Below, one piece after another: positions 1 through 6,522 of a stretch of 6,700 bases of DNA. The stretch is from an uncultured Pedobacter sp. (GTDB lineage Bacteria; Bacteroidota; Bacteroidia; Sphingobacteriales; Sphingobacteriaceae). A program made the position numbers and the translations under genes. Each line of letters starts with the position of its first letter. Within the stretch, counting starts at the first letter, position 1. The notes under the pieces are model-generated. The model searched no databases and was not told the origin of the DNA. It saw nothing but the letters and a program-made list of their open reading frames with translations. The stretch lies in NCBI GenBank assembly GCA_946478755.1, contig CAMLDJ010000300.1, forward strand, positions 1 through 6,700. Reading direction: 5' to 3'.

Positions 1-215
1 CTGTTTCTGCTGAACAGCAAATGCAAAATGAAAGCAACAATAAACAATACAACAAACGGGAATACGCCTATAATTCTTTCGTACGTTCATTTGCCTTGCC
101 TGAGACAGCAGACGATGCACAAATAGATGCCAAATATGCCGATGGAATCTTAGATATCGCTGTCGGAAAAAAAGAAGAAGCGAAACAGCAGGCGCGCCAG
201 ATCGAAATTAAATAA
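1..215 (+). CDS. Hsp20/alpha-crystallin small heat-shock protein, 3' end only
   Basis: This is the C-terminal part of an ATP-independent holdase chaperone that binds unfolding proteins in the cytoplasm. The frame is open from position 3 to the window edge (it reads V-S-A-E-Q-Q before the first ATG at 21), so the true start lies outside and the ATG at 21 is internal. Visible family features are a central alpha-crystallin stretch (REYAYNSFVRSFALPE), the conserved A-x-Y-x-D-G-I-L segment, then a Lys/Glu-rich tail ending in I-E-I-K. The I-x-I motif at the extreme C terminus is the one that docks into a neighbouring subunit's beta4/beta8 groove during oligomer assembly. Family members are usually about 140-160 residues, so roughly half the protein is missing here. 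An intrinsic terminator follows about 50 bases downstream, which suggests that the transcript ends here. Confidence 0.9.
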   Translation, partial: VSAEQQMQNESNNKQYNKREYAYNSFVRSFALPETADDAQIDAKYADGILDIAVGKKEEAKQQARQIEIK

Positions 216-262
216 GCTTAAAGGCTTGTCAACTTGCGCATGGCCGGCTTTACCACATGAGG

Positions 263-302
263 GGCGGATACCACCAGAAGATGGTGATCCGCCTTCTTTT
301 TT
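263..302 (+). terminator. Intrinsic terminator after the Hsp20 gene
   Basis: A GC-rich hairpin is followed by a T run. The left arm GGCGGAT (263-269) plus CACC (272-275) pairs with GGTG (283-286) plus ATCCGCC (287-293), with a 2-base bulge at 270-271 and a 7-base loop. It is followed by TTC and six T residues (297-302). It lies 47 bases past the Hsp20 stop codon and 120 bases before the next start, so it should separate the two transcripts. Confidence 0.85.
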
Positions 303-422
303 ATCGAGCAGATCTACATCATTTTGAGGTCAGCCCCTTAACCATTTCCGGCAACACATCAAAAACAGGATCACAGCTGCGCACCGGTAAAAACTTTTCG
401 GATTCAAATTAGTTATCTTGAT

Positions 423-1697
423 ATGAAGGCTTCAGTAAAAAGAATTATTATTGTTGGCGGAGGTTTTGCCGGATTGAACCTGGCCAATAAACTGGCAAAT
501 CATCATGCCTATCACCTGACCATGGTGGATAAGAACAATTACCATTTTTTTCCCCCGCTTTTGTATCAGGTATCTACGGCATTCATTGAAGCCTCAAACA
601 TCAGTTATCCCTTTCGTCGTATGTTTCAGGGCAAGGGCAACCTGCACTTCCATATGGGGGAATTGTTACATATTAACCTCGCTGCCAACACGATTGATAC
701 CTCGACCGGAACCCTGACTTACGATTACCTGGTCTTGGCAATGGGCACAGAGAGCAACTATTTTGGGCTGGAGAACGTCAGGCAAGAAGCAATGCCGATG
801 AAGACTATTGACGATGCACTGCAACTACGAAACCATGTTTTGCTGAGATTGGAGGAAGCAGCACGTTCAAGGGATGTAAGGGAAAAAGAAAAACTCAGGA
901 ATATAGTCATTGCCGGCGGCGGACCTACAGGCGTGGAAATTGCTGGTATGCTCGCGGAAATGGGCAGCCACATCATTAATAAAGATTATCCAACTGCCAG
1001 AAAAGGCATCGGTAAGATCTACCTGGTGGATGCCTCGGAAACCCTGCTGTCCCCGATGAGCAAAAAATCACAGGAGGAAGCCTATAAAGTATTAAGAAAG
1101 CTTGGTGTTAACATTTTACTCAATACGGCTGTCAAGGATTACCTGGACAATAAGGTGCTGCTTAGCAACGGAAATAGCATAACGACCGCTACCTTAATCT
1201 GGGCTTCCGGTGTAATTGCCAGGGAGGCTCCAGGCTTACCAGCGGAAGTTATTGCCCCTGGGCGAAGAATTATGGTGGACGAATATAATAAAGTCGCCGG
1301 TTTGGAGAACGTATTTGCCATCGGAGATTTATGTATGCAGCAAACCGACTCGAACTATCCCAACGGCCATCCGCAGCTGGCCCAGGTTGCCATCCAACAG
1401 GGCACCTTGCTGGCCAAAAACTTCCGGGATATGGCAGCAGGAAAACCGCTTCGTGCGTTTAAATACAAGAATAAGGGCAGCATGGCGATTATTGCAAAAT
1501 ATAAAGCAGTCGTCGACCTCCCCAAGGGATTTTTTAAAGGATTTCTGGCCTGGCTGGTCTGGCTGTTCATCCACATCATCCCAATCGCAGGATACAGGAA
1601 CAAATTCATGCTCGGATTCAACTGGTTCTGGAGCTTTGTGACCAATGATCCTACCTTAAGGCTGATCATTCGCCCGGAGAAAAAGTCGGAGACCTGA
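423..1697 (+). CDS. ndh: Type II NADH dehydrogenase (NDH-2), FAD-dependent NADH:quinone oxidoreductase
   Basis: It passes electrons from NADH to the membrane quinone pool without pumping protons, on the cytoplasmic face of the membrane. The 424 residues match the usual NDH-2 length. The first Rossmann fold has GGGFAG at residues 12-17 with an acidic strand end at D36 (FAD). The second fold has GGGPTG at 165-170 followed by E172 (NADH). AIGD at 299-302 is the second FAD-contact motif, and A320-Q321-V-A-I-Q325 matches the conserved AQxAxQ motif near the quinone site. The C terminus (about 370-400) is rich in Trp, Phe and Ile (FLAWLVWLFIHIIPIAG) and fits the membrane-anchoring amphipathic segment. 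The ATG at 423 places the first GxGxxG right after a short N terminus, as expected. No clear promoter or Shine-Dalgarno sequence is seen. The gene converges on the acetyltransferase gene with a 27-base gap. A sulfide:quinone reductase-like relative is less likely, because the paired catalytic cysteines are absent. Confidence 0.92.
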   Translation: MKASVKRIIIVGGGFAGLNLANKLANHHAYHLTMVDKNNYHFFPPLLYQVSTAFIEASNISYPFRRMFQGKGNLHFHMGELLHINLAANTIDTSTGTLTYDYLVLAMGTESNYFGLENVRQEAMPMKTIDDALQLRNHVLLRLEEAARSRDVREKEKLRNIVIAGGGPTGVEIAGMLAEMGSHIINKDYPTARKGIGKIYLVDASETLLSPMSKKSQEEAYKVLRKLGVNILLNTAVKDYLDNKVLLSNGNSITTATLIWASGVIAREAPGLPAEVIAPGRRIMVDEYNKVAGLENVFAIGDLCMQQTDSNYPNGHPQLAQVAIQQGTLLAKNFRDMAAGKPLRAFKYKNKGSMAIIAKYKAVVDLPKGFFKGFLAWLVWLFIHIIPIAGYRNKFMLGFNWFWSFVTNDPTLRLIIRPEKKSET

Positions 1698-1724
1698 CCG
1701 CTGCTTCCCTGGCTTCAACATGTA

Positions 1725-2267
1725 TTATGCAAATTGATTTATCCAGGTCGCCTGTTTGATTTCAAACCAATGGCAGGCTATGCCTTCATATTCAAGTTGG
1801 CCGGTGATTTTTAATCCTGACTTTAACAATGCATTCCTGGACGCGTTGTTTTCAACGTTGGCCAGGGCATACACCCCCTCAAGCTGCAGTTCTTCAAAGG
1901 CATACTTCAAACTGGCTTTTGCCGACTCCGTAGCCAACCCCTGGCCCCAGAATTTCCTCAGCAACCTGTACCCTACCTCATAAAAATTTATCCGGCCGTT
2001 TACCTCATCAGTCCGATACTTCAGTCCGCCCCAGCCGGCAAATTGTTTTGTTCGTTTATCTACAATTGCCCAGCGGCCTATGCCGTAATCCAGATACTGC
2101 TGCCTGATATATTCGATGTTTTCGACCGCCTGATCAATCGTCTTAATTGGAGATTTGCCCAGATAAGTATGCACTTCCGGATCCGCGTCCATTTCAAACA
2201 TGGCCGCGGCATCATCCAAAACAATCTCTCTCAGTATAATCCGGTCTGTTTCCGCATAAATTCTCAT
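1725..2267 (-). CDS. GNAT family N-acetyltransferase (RimJ/RimL-like, Acetyltransf_3 type)
   Basis: It should transfer the acetyl group of acetyl-CoA to an amine; the substrate cannot be told from the sequence. The 180-residue length is typical of the RimJ/RimL-like branch. It opens with the usual T-x-R-I-I-L-R-E strand (residues 7-14) and has a G-W-G-G-L strand near 78-82. Motif A follows (E97-V-G-Y, then K105-F-W-G108-Q-G110-L-A), the pyrophosphate-binding loop, with Lys in place of the more common Gln/Arg. The late N-x-x-S-R-x-x-L-x-K-S-G segment is the family's motif B region. It starts 26 bases after the stop codon of the upstream response regulator on the same strand, so the two are probably co-transcribed. 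TAACTTTA (2296-2289 on the minus strand) overlaps that stop codon and is a 7-of-8 match to TAnnTTTG, so a separate weak promoter is also possible. Confidence 0.88.
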   Translation of the reverse strand: MRIYAETDRIILREIVLDDAAAMFEMDADPEVHTYLGKSPIKTIDQAVENIEYIRQQYLDYGIGRWAIVDKRTKQFAGWGGLKYRTDEVNGRINFYEVGYRLLRKFWGQGLATESAKASLKYAFEELQLEGVYALANVENNASRNALLKSGLKITGQLEYEGIACHWFEIKQATWINQFA

Positions 2268-2293
2268 AAAGGCATTTCCTTTTGCCTCTAAAG

Positions 2294-2737
2294 TTAAACA
2301 AAAACAGCGGTTTGATAATGCCGCTGACGCTTTGCCAGCAGCATTTCAATCTGGTCGACTAAATCAAACAGGTCAAATGGCTTTGGGACGAAAGCGTCAC
2401 AGCCGTAATTTCCGAGCGACAACATTACTTTTGGAAAAGCAGAGTAGATGATCACTGGTATGTGCCTTGTTTCCTGATGTTTTTTGATCTGGCTGCAAAG
2501 CTCTCCTCCGTTAATTTTGGGGAGCAGGTAATCCAGCAGGACGATGTCGGGATTAAACTGCTCAGTAAGTTGCAAAATGTCTTCGCTACCGGAAAACGTG
2601 CGCACAATATAGCCTGTAGAATGGAAAAATTCTACCAGGATCTCGGCCAGCGAATGATCGTCTTCAATAACCAGGATTTTAGGCGCTTTTAGCGGAAATG
2701 AAATTTTTCGGACCGGAGTCTGCGTGAGTAAATTCAT
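2294..2737 (-). CDS. Single-domain (CheY-like) response regulator
   Basis: It is a stand-alone receiver domain that accepts phosphate from a histidine kinase; no DNA-binding or enzymatic output domain follows. Numbered from the start chosen here (147 residues), the acidic pocket is D26-D27 in K-I-L-V-I-E-D-D, the phospho-acceptor is D69 in D-I-V-L-L-D-Y-L-L-P, the switch Ser is S99 in I-I-Y-S-A, and the conserved Lys is K119 in V-P-K-P-F. All key residues are present. The frame is open further upstream to an ATG at 2848, but I reject that start. The added 37 residues are a low-complexity hydrophobic run that reads like AT-rich non-coding DNA, and a perfect TAnnTTTG element (2762-2769) lies inside it. 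The gene is divergent from a histidine kinase starting at 3052, which is the likely but unproven partner, and is followed closely by the acetyltransferase gene. Confidence 0.9.
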   Translation of the reverse strand: MNLLTQTPVRKISFPLKAPKILVIEDDHSLAEILVEFFHSTGYIVRTFSGSEDILQLTEQFNPDIVLLDYLLPKINGGELCSQIKKHQETRHIPVIIYSAFPKVMLSLGNYGCDAFVPKPFDLFDLVDQIEMLLAKRQRHYQTAVFV

Positions 2738-2761
2738 AAAAAAAATAAAATGGTGACTCTG

Positions 2762-2769
2762 CAAAATTA
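2762..2769 (-). promoter_or_regulatory. Candidate Bacteroidota -7 promoter element for the response regulator
   Basis: The minus strand reads TAATTTTG, an exact match to TAnnTTTG. It would start transcription near 2755, about 18 bases before the ATG at 2737. No clear TTG-type -33 element is seen at the expected spacing, so the call rests on the -7 match and position. Confidence 0.5.
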
Positions 2770-2833
2770 AGAGAAGGAATAAAACGAAAAGTACGCTTAA
2801 ATACGTGTTTTTATATCGGATTATACGCATCCT

Positions 2834-2860
2834 CTGTGCGCATAACACCTATGTGCACAG
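2834..2860. promoter_or_regulatory. 27-bp inverted repeat, candidate operator between response regulator and kinase
   Basis: CTGTGCGCATA (2834-2844) is followed by the 5-base spacer ACACC and TATGTGCACAG (2850-2860). The 11-base arms are complementary except for one position, which would be a G-U pair in RNA. Neither strand carries a T run next to it, so a terminator is unlikely. It lies about 65 bases upstream of the leftward candidate -7 element and about 150 bases upstream of the rightward one. A binding site for a dimeric regulator is the simplest reading. Confidence 0.5.
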
Positions 2861-3012
2861 TCGATTGCCAAGGCATGCTTATACCCTGCAAGTTTAAAGC
2901 TGGACAACAACAAGTATTTTTCAGCCCGCTGTAGCCAATATTGTCATCGGAACAAACGTTAAATAAAATTGTTAATTAATAAATAATCCGGATGGGAACG
3001 TAAAATTCAGTT

Positions 3013-3020
3013 TATATTTG
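3013..3020 (+). promoter_or_regulatory. Candidate Bacteroidota -7 promoter element for the histidine kinase
   Basis: TATATTTG matches TAnnTTTG exactly and lies 31 bases before the kinase ATG, predicting a leader of about 25 bases. A matching -33 TTG at normal spacing is not visible. Confidence 0.5.
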
Positions 3021-3051
3021 CCTCTTAATTCGGCTTTGTGTATTAAACGAT

Positions 3052-4575
3052 ATGAAACGATCAGAACTTCAACAAGAAATTAATGTGTATGCAGCGCGGG
3101 AAACCAAACTAAACGACGACATTACAGAACAAAACCGCCTTATTGCCAAGTTGCGGCTTGCTGAAGAAAAGAGCGCAATACTTAACGCCATTATTGATTC
3201 GACTGACGATGCAATTATCAGTAAAGACCTCGACGGCATCATTACGAGCTGGAACTCGGCAGCGCAAAGAATATTCGGGTATACGCCAGCGGAGATCGTA
3301 GGACAGCCAGTTCTGAAACTGATTCCTGCCGACCGCCAGGAAGAAGAGCCAAAGATCCTGGCTCAGCTTAGAAAAGGGCAAAGGGTAGATCATTTTGAGA
3401 CCAAAAGGCGAACGAAAGCGGGTAAAATAATAGAGGTATCCCTAAGCATGTCACTCATAAAAGATGAAGGGGGAAACATCATCGGTATTTCTAAAATTGC
3501 GAGGGACATTACTGAACAGAAACAGGCCGGAGAGAAGACCGCCATGCTGGCTGCAATAATCGAGTCTACCGATGACGTCGTCATCAGTAAAAATCTCAAT
3601 GGCATCGTAACTAGCTGGAACCCTGCCGCTCAACGGATATTTGGTTATTCTCCTGAAGAGATGATTGGAGAATCTATTCTGAAATTGATCCCGGACGACC
3701 GGAAGGAAGAGGAGCCAAAAATCCTGGCACAACTGGCCAAAGGGGAAAAAGTAGACCATTTTGAAACCAAAAGGATAACTAAAGCGGGTAAACTGATCGA
3801 TGTATCACTGACCATTTCCCCGGTAAAAGATAAACGTGGTAATATCATTGGCGTCTCCAAAATCGCCAAGGATATTACCGATAAAAAGCTGGAGGAACAG
3901 CGAAAGAACGACTTCATTGCCATAGTGAGCCATGAGTTGAAGACTCCCCTTACCTCTATAAAATCTTACATCCAGCTGCTGCTGGTAAAAGCAAAAAAAG
4001 AAACAGATAACTTCCAGATCAATGCGCTGACAAGGGCCGAAACTCAGGTTAAAAAAATGGTAAATATGATCCATGACTTCCTGAATGTTTCGAGGCTTGA
4101 ACAGGGCGGTATCCGTATGGAAAAACGAATGGTCGACTTATCAGAAATTATCCGCCAGGTGATTGGGGAGGGTAAGTTCTTGTCGCCGGCCCACACCTTT
4201 GAATTCCAGTGCCAGGAAGCGATACAGGTATTTGCAGATGGAGACAAAATCGAGCTGGTGCTCAGCAACCTGATCAGTAACGCCATTAAATACGCTCCCG
4301 GCGGCGGCAGAATTGTGGTCAATTGTACAAAGGTTAATAAAAAAATAAGAATTGCAATTAGCGACGAAGGCATAGGTATTCATCCAGAGGATCAGAAACA
4401 CCTGTTCAAGCGCTTTTACAGGGTTAAAGATACGGACACGAACATCACAGGCTTTGGTATAGGATTATACCTTACTGCAGAAATATTACGGATGCATGAT
4501 GCTGAAATATCCGTTAAAAGCGAACCGGGTCATGGCTCAGAATTCTCCTTTCTATTGGACACCGTCGACATCTGA
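3052..4575 (+). CDS. Soluble PAS-PAS-HisKA-HATPase sensor histidine kinase
   Basis: It is a cytosolic sensor kinase of 507 residues with no signal peptide or membrane segment, so its signal is internal or diffusible. Order: a charged helix likely to form a coiled coil (about 5-45), PAS1 (about 41-158), PAS2 (about 163-280), a short linker helix, HisKA with the phospho-acceptor H294 in V-S-H-E-L-K-T-P-L, then the ATPase. The ATPase shows the N box with N410 (N-L-I-S-N-A-I-K-Y), the G1 box D438-E-G440-I-G442, the F box L-F-K-R-F-Y (451-456) and the G2 box G467-F-G469-I-G471-L. All catalytic residues are present. The two PAS domains align without gaps at a 122-residue offset and are about 70% identical by hand count. 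I see no obvious Cys or His cofactor ligand pattern that would identify heme or flavin. There is no receiver domain, so phosphate must go to a separate protein; the divergent single-domain regulator is the nearest candidate. Confidence 0.93.
   Translation: MKRSELQQEINVYAARETKLNDDITEQNRLIAKLRLAEEKSAILNAIIDSTDDAIISKDLDGIITSWNSAAQRIFGYTPAEIVGQPVLKLIPADRQEEEPKILAQLRKGQRVDHFETKRRTKAGKIIEVSLSMSLIKDEGGNIIGISKIARDITEQKQAGEKTAMLAAIIESTDDVVISKNLNGIVTSWNPAAQRIFGYSPEEMIGESILKLIPDDRKEEEPKILAQLAKGEKVDHFETKRITKAGKLIDVSLTISPVKDKRGNIIGVSKIAKDITDKKLEEQRKNDFIAIVSHELKTPLTSIKSYIQLLLVKAKKETDNFQINALTRAETQVKKMVNMIHDFLNVSRLEQGGIRMEKRMVDLSEIIRQVIGEGKFLSPAHTFEFQCQEAIQVFADGDKIELVLSNLISNAIKYAPGGGRIVVNCTKVNKKIRIAISDEGIGIHPEDQKHLFKRFYRVKDTDTNITGFGIGLYLTAEILRMHDAEISVKSEPGHGSEFSFLLDTVDI
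3160..3891 (+). repeat. Tandem in-frame duplication encoding the two PAS domains (366-bp period)
   Basis: Two units of 366 bases lie back to back within the kinase gene. At the protein level, long blocks are unchanged (for example AAQRIFGY, EEEPKILAQL, VDHFETKR) and I count about 37 differences in 122 aligned residues, mostly conservative. The DNA has diverged more, mainly at third codon positions, so the duplication is not recent. Unit boundaries are approximate, since the period can be phased differently. Confidence 0.8.
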
Positions 4576-4670
4576 TCATGCGGTCATCAACTTTCTTTGT
4601 CGTACACTAAATTAAACATCAATTCGTGTAAACTAAAAACCCAGGAATTTGTTCTTTCTGTACATAATCT

Positions 4671-5414
4671 ATGACACGTATGGACAGCAAATTGACAGAC
4701 ACATTAGTGGCTAACTTAAAGGAACTGAGCTTTAAGCCAACAGGAAAAGAAAACATAGACCAGGGTGAGCGGCTGATCTCGGCTTTGGCAGGAAGCTACC
4801 TTCTCTATAAGAGTTTGAAAAACATCATTAAACACCCTTTTTTAAGCTTACATGGGATGGCTGCAAGTGGACTGTTGCTGTATCGTGGCGCTACCGGGGT
4901 ATGTCCGGTATACCAACAGCTGGGAAAAGACACGACTGATCCCCAGGCGATCAACATCAGTGAAGATATTGTTGTTAATGCGCCGAAAGATAAAGTTTAC
5001 GCTTTCTGGAGAGACCTCTCCAACCTTCCAAAATTTATGACCCATCTTAAAAGTGTGGAAGAGCTGGACGGCGAAACCTCTGTATGGAAAGCCAATATTC
5101 CGGGTGGATTAGTAGACTTACACTGGAATGCCCGCATTACAAGAGAAGATGAGGGTAATTATCTGGGTTGGCAGTCTGTAGAGCATTCTATGATTGACAA
5201 TGCCGGAAAAGTGGAATTCCAGGAAACCCTTAGCGGTACAGGGACAGAAATCCATGTAGAGATCGACTATTTCCCACCCGCCGGAAGTGTTGGAAGAGGA
5301 ATTACCCTTCTTTTTAACGGCATGTTTGAAAAGATGATCCTGCAGGATATTCAGAATTTTAAAAAATATGTGGAGGCGGAGGATTTTAAACGCTATGCAG
5401 GATTAAGCTTTTAA
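4671..5414 (+). CDS. DUF2892-SRPBCC fusion protein (membrane-anchored START-like protein)
   Basis: The 247 residues split into two parts. Residues about 28-85 look like a DUF2892 (YgaP-type) membrane unit: G-E-R-L-I-S-A-L-A-G-S-Y-L-L-Y begins one hydrophobic helix, H61-G-M-A-A-S-G-L-L-L-Y the second, and R-G-A-T-G-V-C-P-V-Y the typical closing motif. Residues about 95-240 look like an SRPBCC/polyketide-cyclase fold, starting with the I-x-I-S-E-D-I-V-V-N-A-P strand, then F-W-R-D-L-S-N-L-P-K-F and a long C-terminal helix. SRPBCC folds hold hydrophobic ligands in a deep pocket; the ligand here is unknown. The helical hairpin would hold the cavity domain at the inner face of the membrane. A second ATG at 4680 is an equally plausible start. 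The gene lies 95 bases after the kinase with no clear terminator between, so read-through is possible. No enzyme function should be assumed. Confidence 0.85.
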   Translation: MTRMDSKLTDTLVANLKELSFKPTGKENIDQGERLISALAGSYLLYKSLKNIIKHPFLSLHGMAASGLLLYRGATGVCPVYQQLGKDTTDPQAINISEDIVVNAPKDKVYAFWRDLSNLPKFMTHLKSVEELDGETSVWKANIPGGLVDLHWNARITREDEGNYLGWQSVEHSMIDNAGKVEFQETLSGTGTEIHVEIDYFPPAGSVGRGITLLFNGMFEKMILQDIQNFKKYVEAEDFKRYAGLSF

Positions 5415-5420
5415 AGAACA

Positions 5421-5449
5421 GTCAGCCTCTCGTAGCCGCTTAGGTTGAC
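5421..5449. terminator. Weak hairpin between convergent genes, possible bidirectional terminator
   Basis: GTCAGCCT (5421-5428) can pair with AGGTTGAC (5442-5449) over 8 positions with one G-U pair and a 13-base loop. It sits between the SRPBCC stop and the end of the RibD-C gene and overlaps the latter's stop codon. Neither side has a strong T run (the leftward transcript would read TGTTCTTT afterwards), so the call is tentative. Confidence 0.3.
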
Positions 5450-6033
5450 GATTTACACGCGTAGCAGCATTTGATCACACCGGAGTTAAATTGCTCCGTA
5501 TGGGTTAATTTCATGGAGGAGCCTTGCTCAGTCAATGCCCACGAGCGTGCTCCATGGTTGATCTTAACCGGATGAACCCACAGCACGCATTCATCAATCA
5601 GGCGGTACTGGACCAGTAAGGAGACCAGCCTGCAGCTGCCGAAAATAACGATATGCCTGCCGGGTTCCCGCTTCAATTTCCTGAGCTGCTCAGGAATATT
5701 TCCCTTTATTCGTATGGAATTCGTCCAGGGAAGCACCCTCAGTTTTTCTGAGACGACTACTTTACGGTAACGGTTCATCATCTCTGCCAGGATGATGTCC
5801 TGTCTGGCGATCGTTGGATCATGTGTTTTTATTTTCCAGTAATCTGCAAAAGCGACATACGTTTTCCTGCCCAGTAAAAAAGTGTCTGCATCAAGCAATA
5901 GGCGATTCCAGGACGCCGACATTTCATCATCCCAATAAGGGAAATGCCAATCCATTTCCCCGTTTAACCCGGAGGTAAACCCGTCCAGTGTTGTATTCAT
6001 TAATAAAATGATCTTCCGCATGCTCGTACCCAT
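5440..6033 (-). CDS. Dihydrofolate reductase-like / RibD C-terminal domain family protein
   Basis: It belongs to the DHFR-like reductase fold used by RibD C-terminal domains and by stand-alone proteins of unknown substrate (YyaP/YwjB type); NADPH is the expected cofactor. The 197 residues show the opening strand K-I-I-L-L-M-N-T-T-L-D-G-F (7-19), the D-A-D-T-F-L-L-G-R-K-T-Y motif (48-59), and the late H-I-V-I-F-G-S strand-turn (127-133) followed by L-V-Q-Y-R-L-I-D-E (140-148). The turn reads F-G-S-C-R-L where a second small residue is common after the Ser. The deaminase half of true RibD is absent, and so are other riboflavin genes, so a riboflavin role should not be assumed. An ATG at 6021 (giving M-R-K-I-I-L) is a good alternative start and fits family N termini better. 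It follows the DoxX-like gene by 27 bases on the same strand, so one operon is likely. Confidence 0.85.
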   Translation of the reverse strand: MGTSMRKIILLMNTTLDGFTSGLNGEMDWHFPYWDDEMSASWNRLLLDADTFLLGRKTYVAFADYWKIKTHDPTIARQDIILAEMMNRYRKVVVSEKLRVLPWTNSIRIKGNIPEQLRKLKREPGRHIVIFGSCRLVSLLVQYRLIDECVLWVHPVKINHGARSWALTEQGSSMKLTHTEQFNSGVIKCCYACKSST

Positions 6034-6060
6034 TAACTGATCTCTATGATCAACAGCCGG

Positions 6061-6468
6061 CTATCCGCGAATAAAAGGATTAATTACGCGCAGCCTTTCA
6101 TCCCGCAAATACAGACCTAACCAAACCAGTATACCAAAAACAAGCGCAAAGTACAAGGATTGTTCTGCACGGACCATAATCGCTATCGCACCACCCAGGT
6201 AACCGGTTAACAAAACAGCGCCCAGAATAGCGGTGCGCGGAAATGCGTAAAGAACCGTACAAATTAACAGGACAATTCCGATCCCCTGGATGGATTGCTC
6301 AGGCAACCCCAGCTTTATAGAAGCCTCAATAGCGTGTATATCTTTAATAATTTTGATCACCGCATCAAACAAAAAAAAGAGGATACAGAGGCCGCTGATT
6401 AGGCGGCCTGCCCACAATTTTGAAGTTCCTTTTGTCGCAGTTGAATTTTGTGTTAATGTGCTTTCCAT
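6061..6468 (-). CDS. DoxX-like family four-helix membrane protein
   Basis: This 135-residue integral membrane protein has four hydrophobic segments at about 23-41, 62-76, 80-99 and 104-121, after a Thr/Ser-rich polar N terminus. The third helix carries L-L-T-G-Y-L-G-G-A, a conserved signature of the DoxX-like group, and the protein ends in a charged tail (R-D-E-R-L-R). The biochemical role of this group is not settled; some DoxX proteins work with redox partners. It is the first gene of a leftward pair with the DHFR-like protein, and its upstream region is shared with a divergent GlxA-like regulator gene. A perfect TAnnTTTG element about 40 bases upstream of the ATG and a nearby palindrome suggest regulated transcription from that region. 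Confidence 0.87.
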   Translation of the reverse strand: MESTLTQNSTATKGTSKLWAGRLISGLCILFFLFDAVIKIIKDIHAIEASIKLGLPEQSIQGIGIVLLICTVLYAFPRTAILGAVLLTGYLGGAIAIMVRAEQSLYFALVFGILVWLGLYLRDERLRVINPFIRG

Positions 6469-6508
6469 AACTTTAGGATTTAATGATTAATTTTATTGTT
6501 TGTAATGA

Positions 6509-6516
6509 CAAAGTTA
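6509..6516 (-). promoter_or_regulatory. Candidate Bacteroidota -7 promoter element for the DoxX/RibD-C operon
   Basis: The minus strand reads TAACTTTG, an exact TAnnTTTG match, 40 bases before the DoxX-like ATG; the start site would be near 6503. No standard -33 TTG is visible at normal spacing, which would fit a promoter that needs an activator. Confidence 0.5.
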
Positions 6517-6522
6517 AGACAT

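Larger units (their letters stand above)
2738..3051. other. Shared intergenic region between the divergent two-component genes
   Basis: These 314 bases hold no convincing gene. From left to right I see an AT-rich leader and -7 element for the response regulator, the 27-bp inverted repeat, a short palindrome TGCC-AA-GGCA (2866-2875), an AT-rich stretch around 2955-2990 that includes TTAATTAA, and a -7 element for the kinase. Long reading frames that enter from the left are the rejected 5' extension of the response regulator. Confidence 0.6.

Noticed and set aside
408..420. TTATCTTG-like sequence just before ndh as a -7 element
   Set aside because: It matches only part of TAnnTTTG and ends two bases before the ATG, leaving no room for a start site with a leader.
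1216..1641. A 141-codon forward reading frame inside the NADH dehydrogenase gene, and shorter reverse ones
   Set aside because: They lie wholly within the ndh gene in other frames, have Pro/Ser/Thr/Trp-rich composition typical of shadow frames, and show no domain motif.
1698..1741. Terminator between the convergent ndh and acetyltransferase genes
   Set aside because: I found only a CCTGG/CCAGG pairing with a loop of more than 30 bases and no T run, which is not convincing.
2738..2848. N-terminal transmembrane helix on the response regulator
   Set aside because: It comes from translating AT-rich upstream DNA; a promoter element inside it and the normal receiver start at 2737 argue against it.
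3109..4401. Several 70-109 codon reverse frames across the kinase gene
   Set aside because: They are antisense shadows of PAS and kinase coding sequence. Paired similar frames arise only because the PAS region is duplicated.
4576..4670. Terminator or promoter between the kinase and the SRPBCC gene
   Set aside because: TACAC...GTGTA arms are only 5 bases with an 18-base loop, and no TAnnTTTG match is present, so nothing can be called.
5440..6033. Riboflavin biosynthesis role (ribD) for the DHFR-like gene
   Set aside because: There is no deaminase domain and there are no rib genes or FMN riboswitch nearby; only the reductase-like fold is supported.
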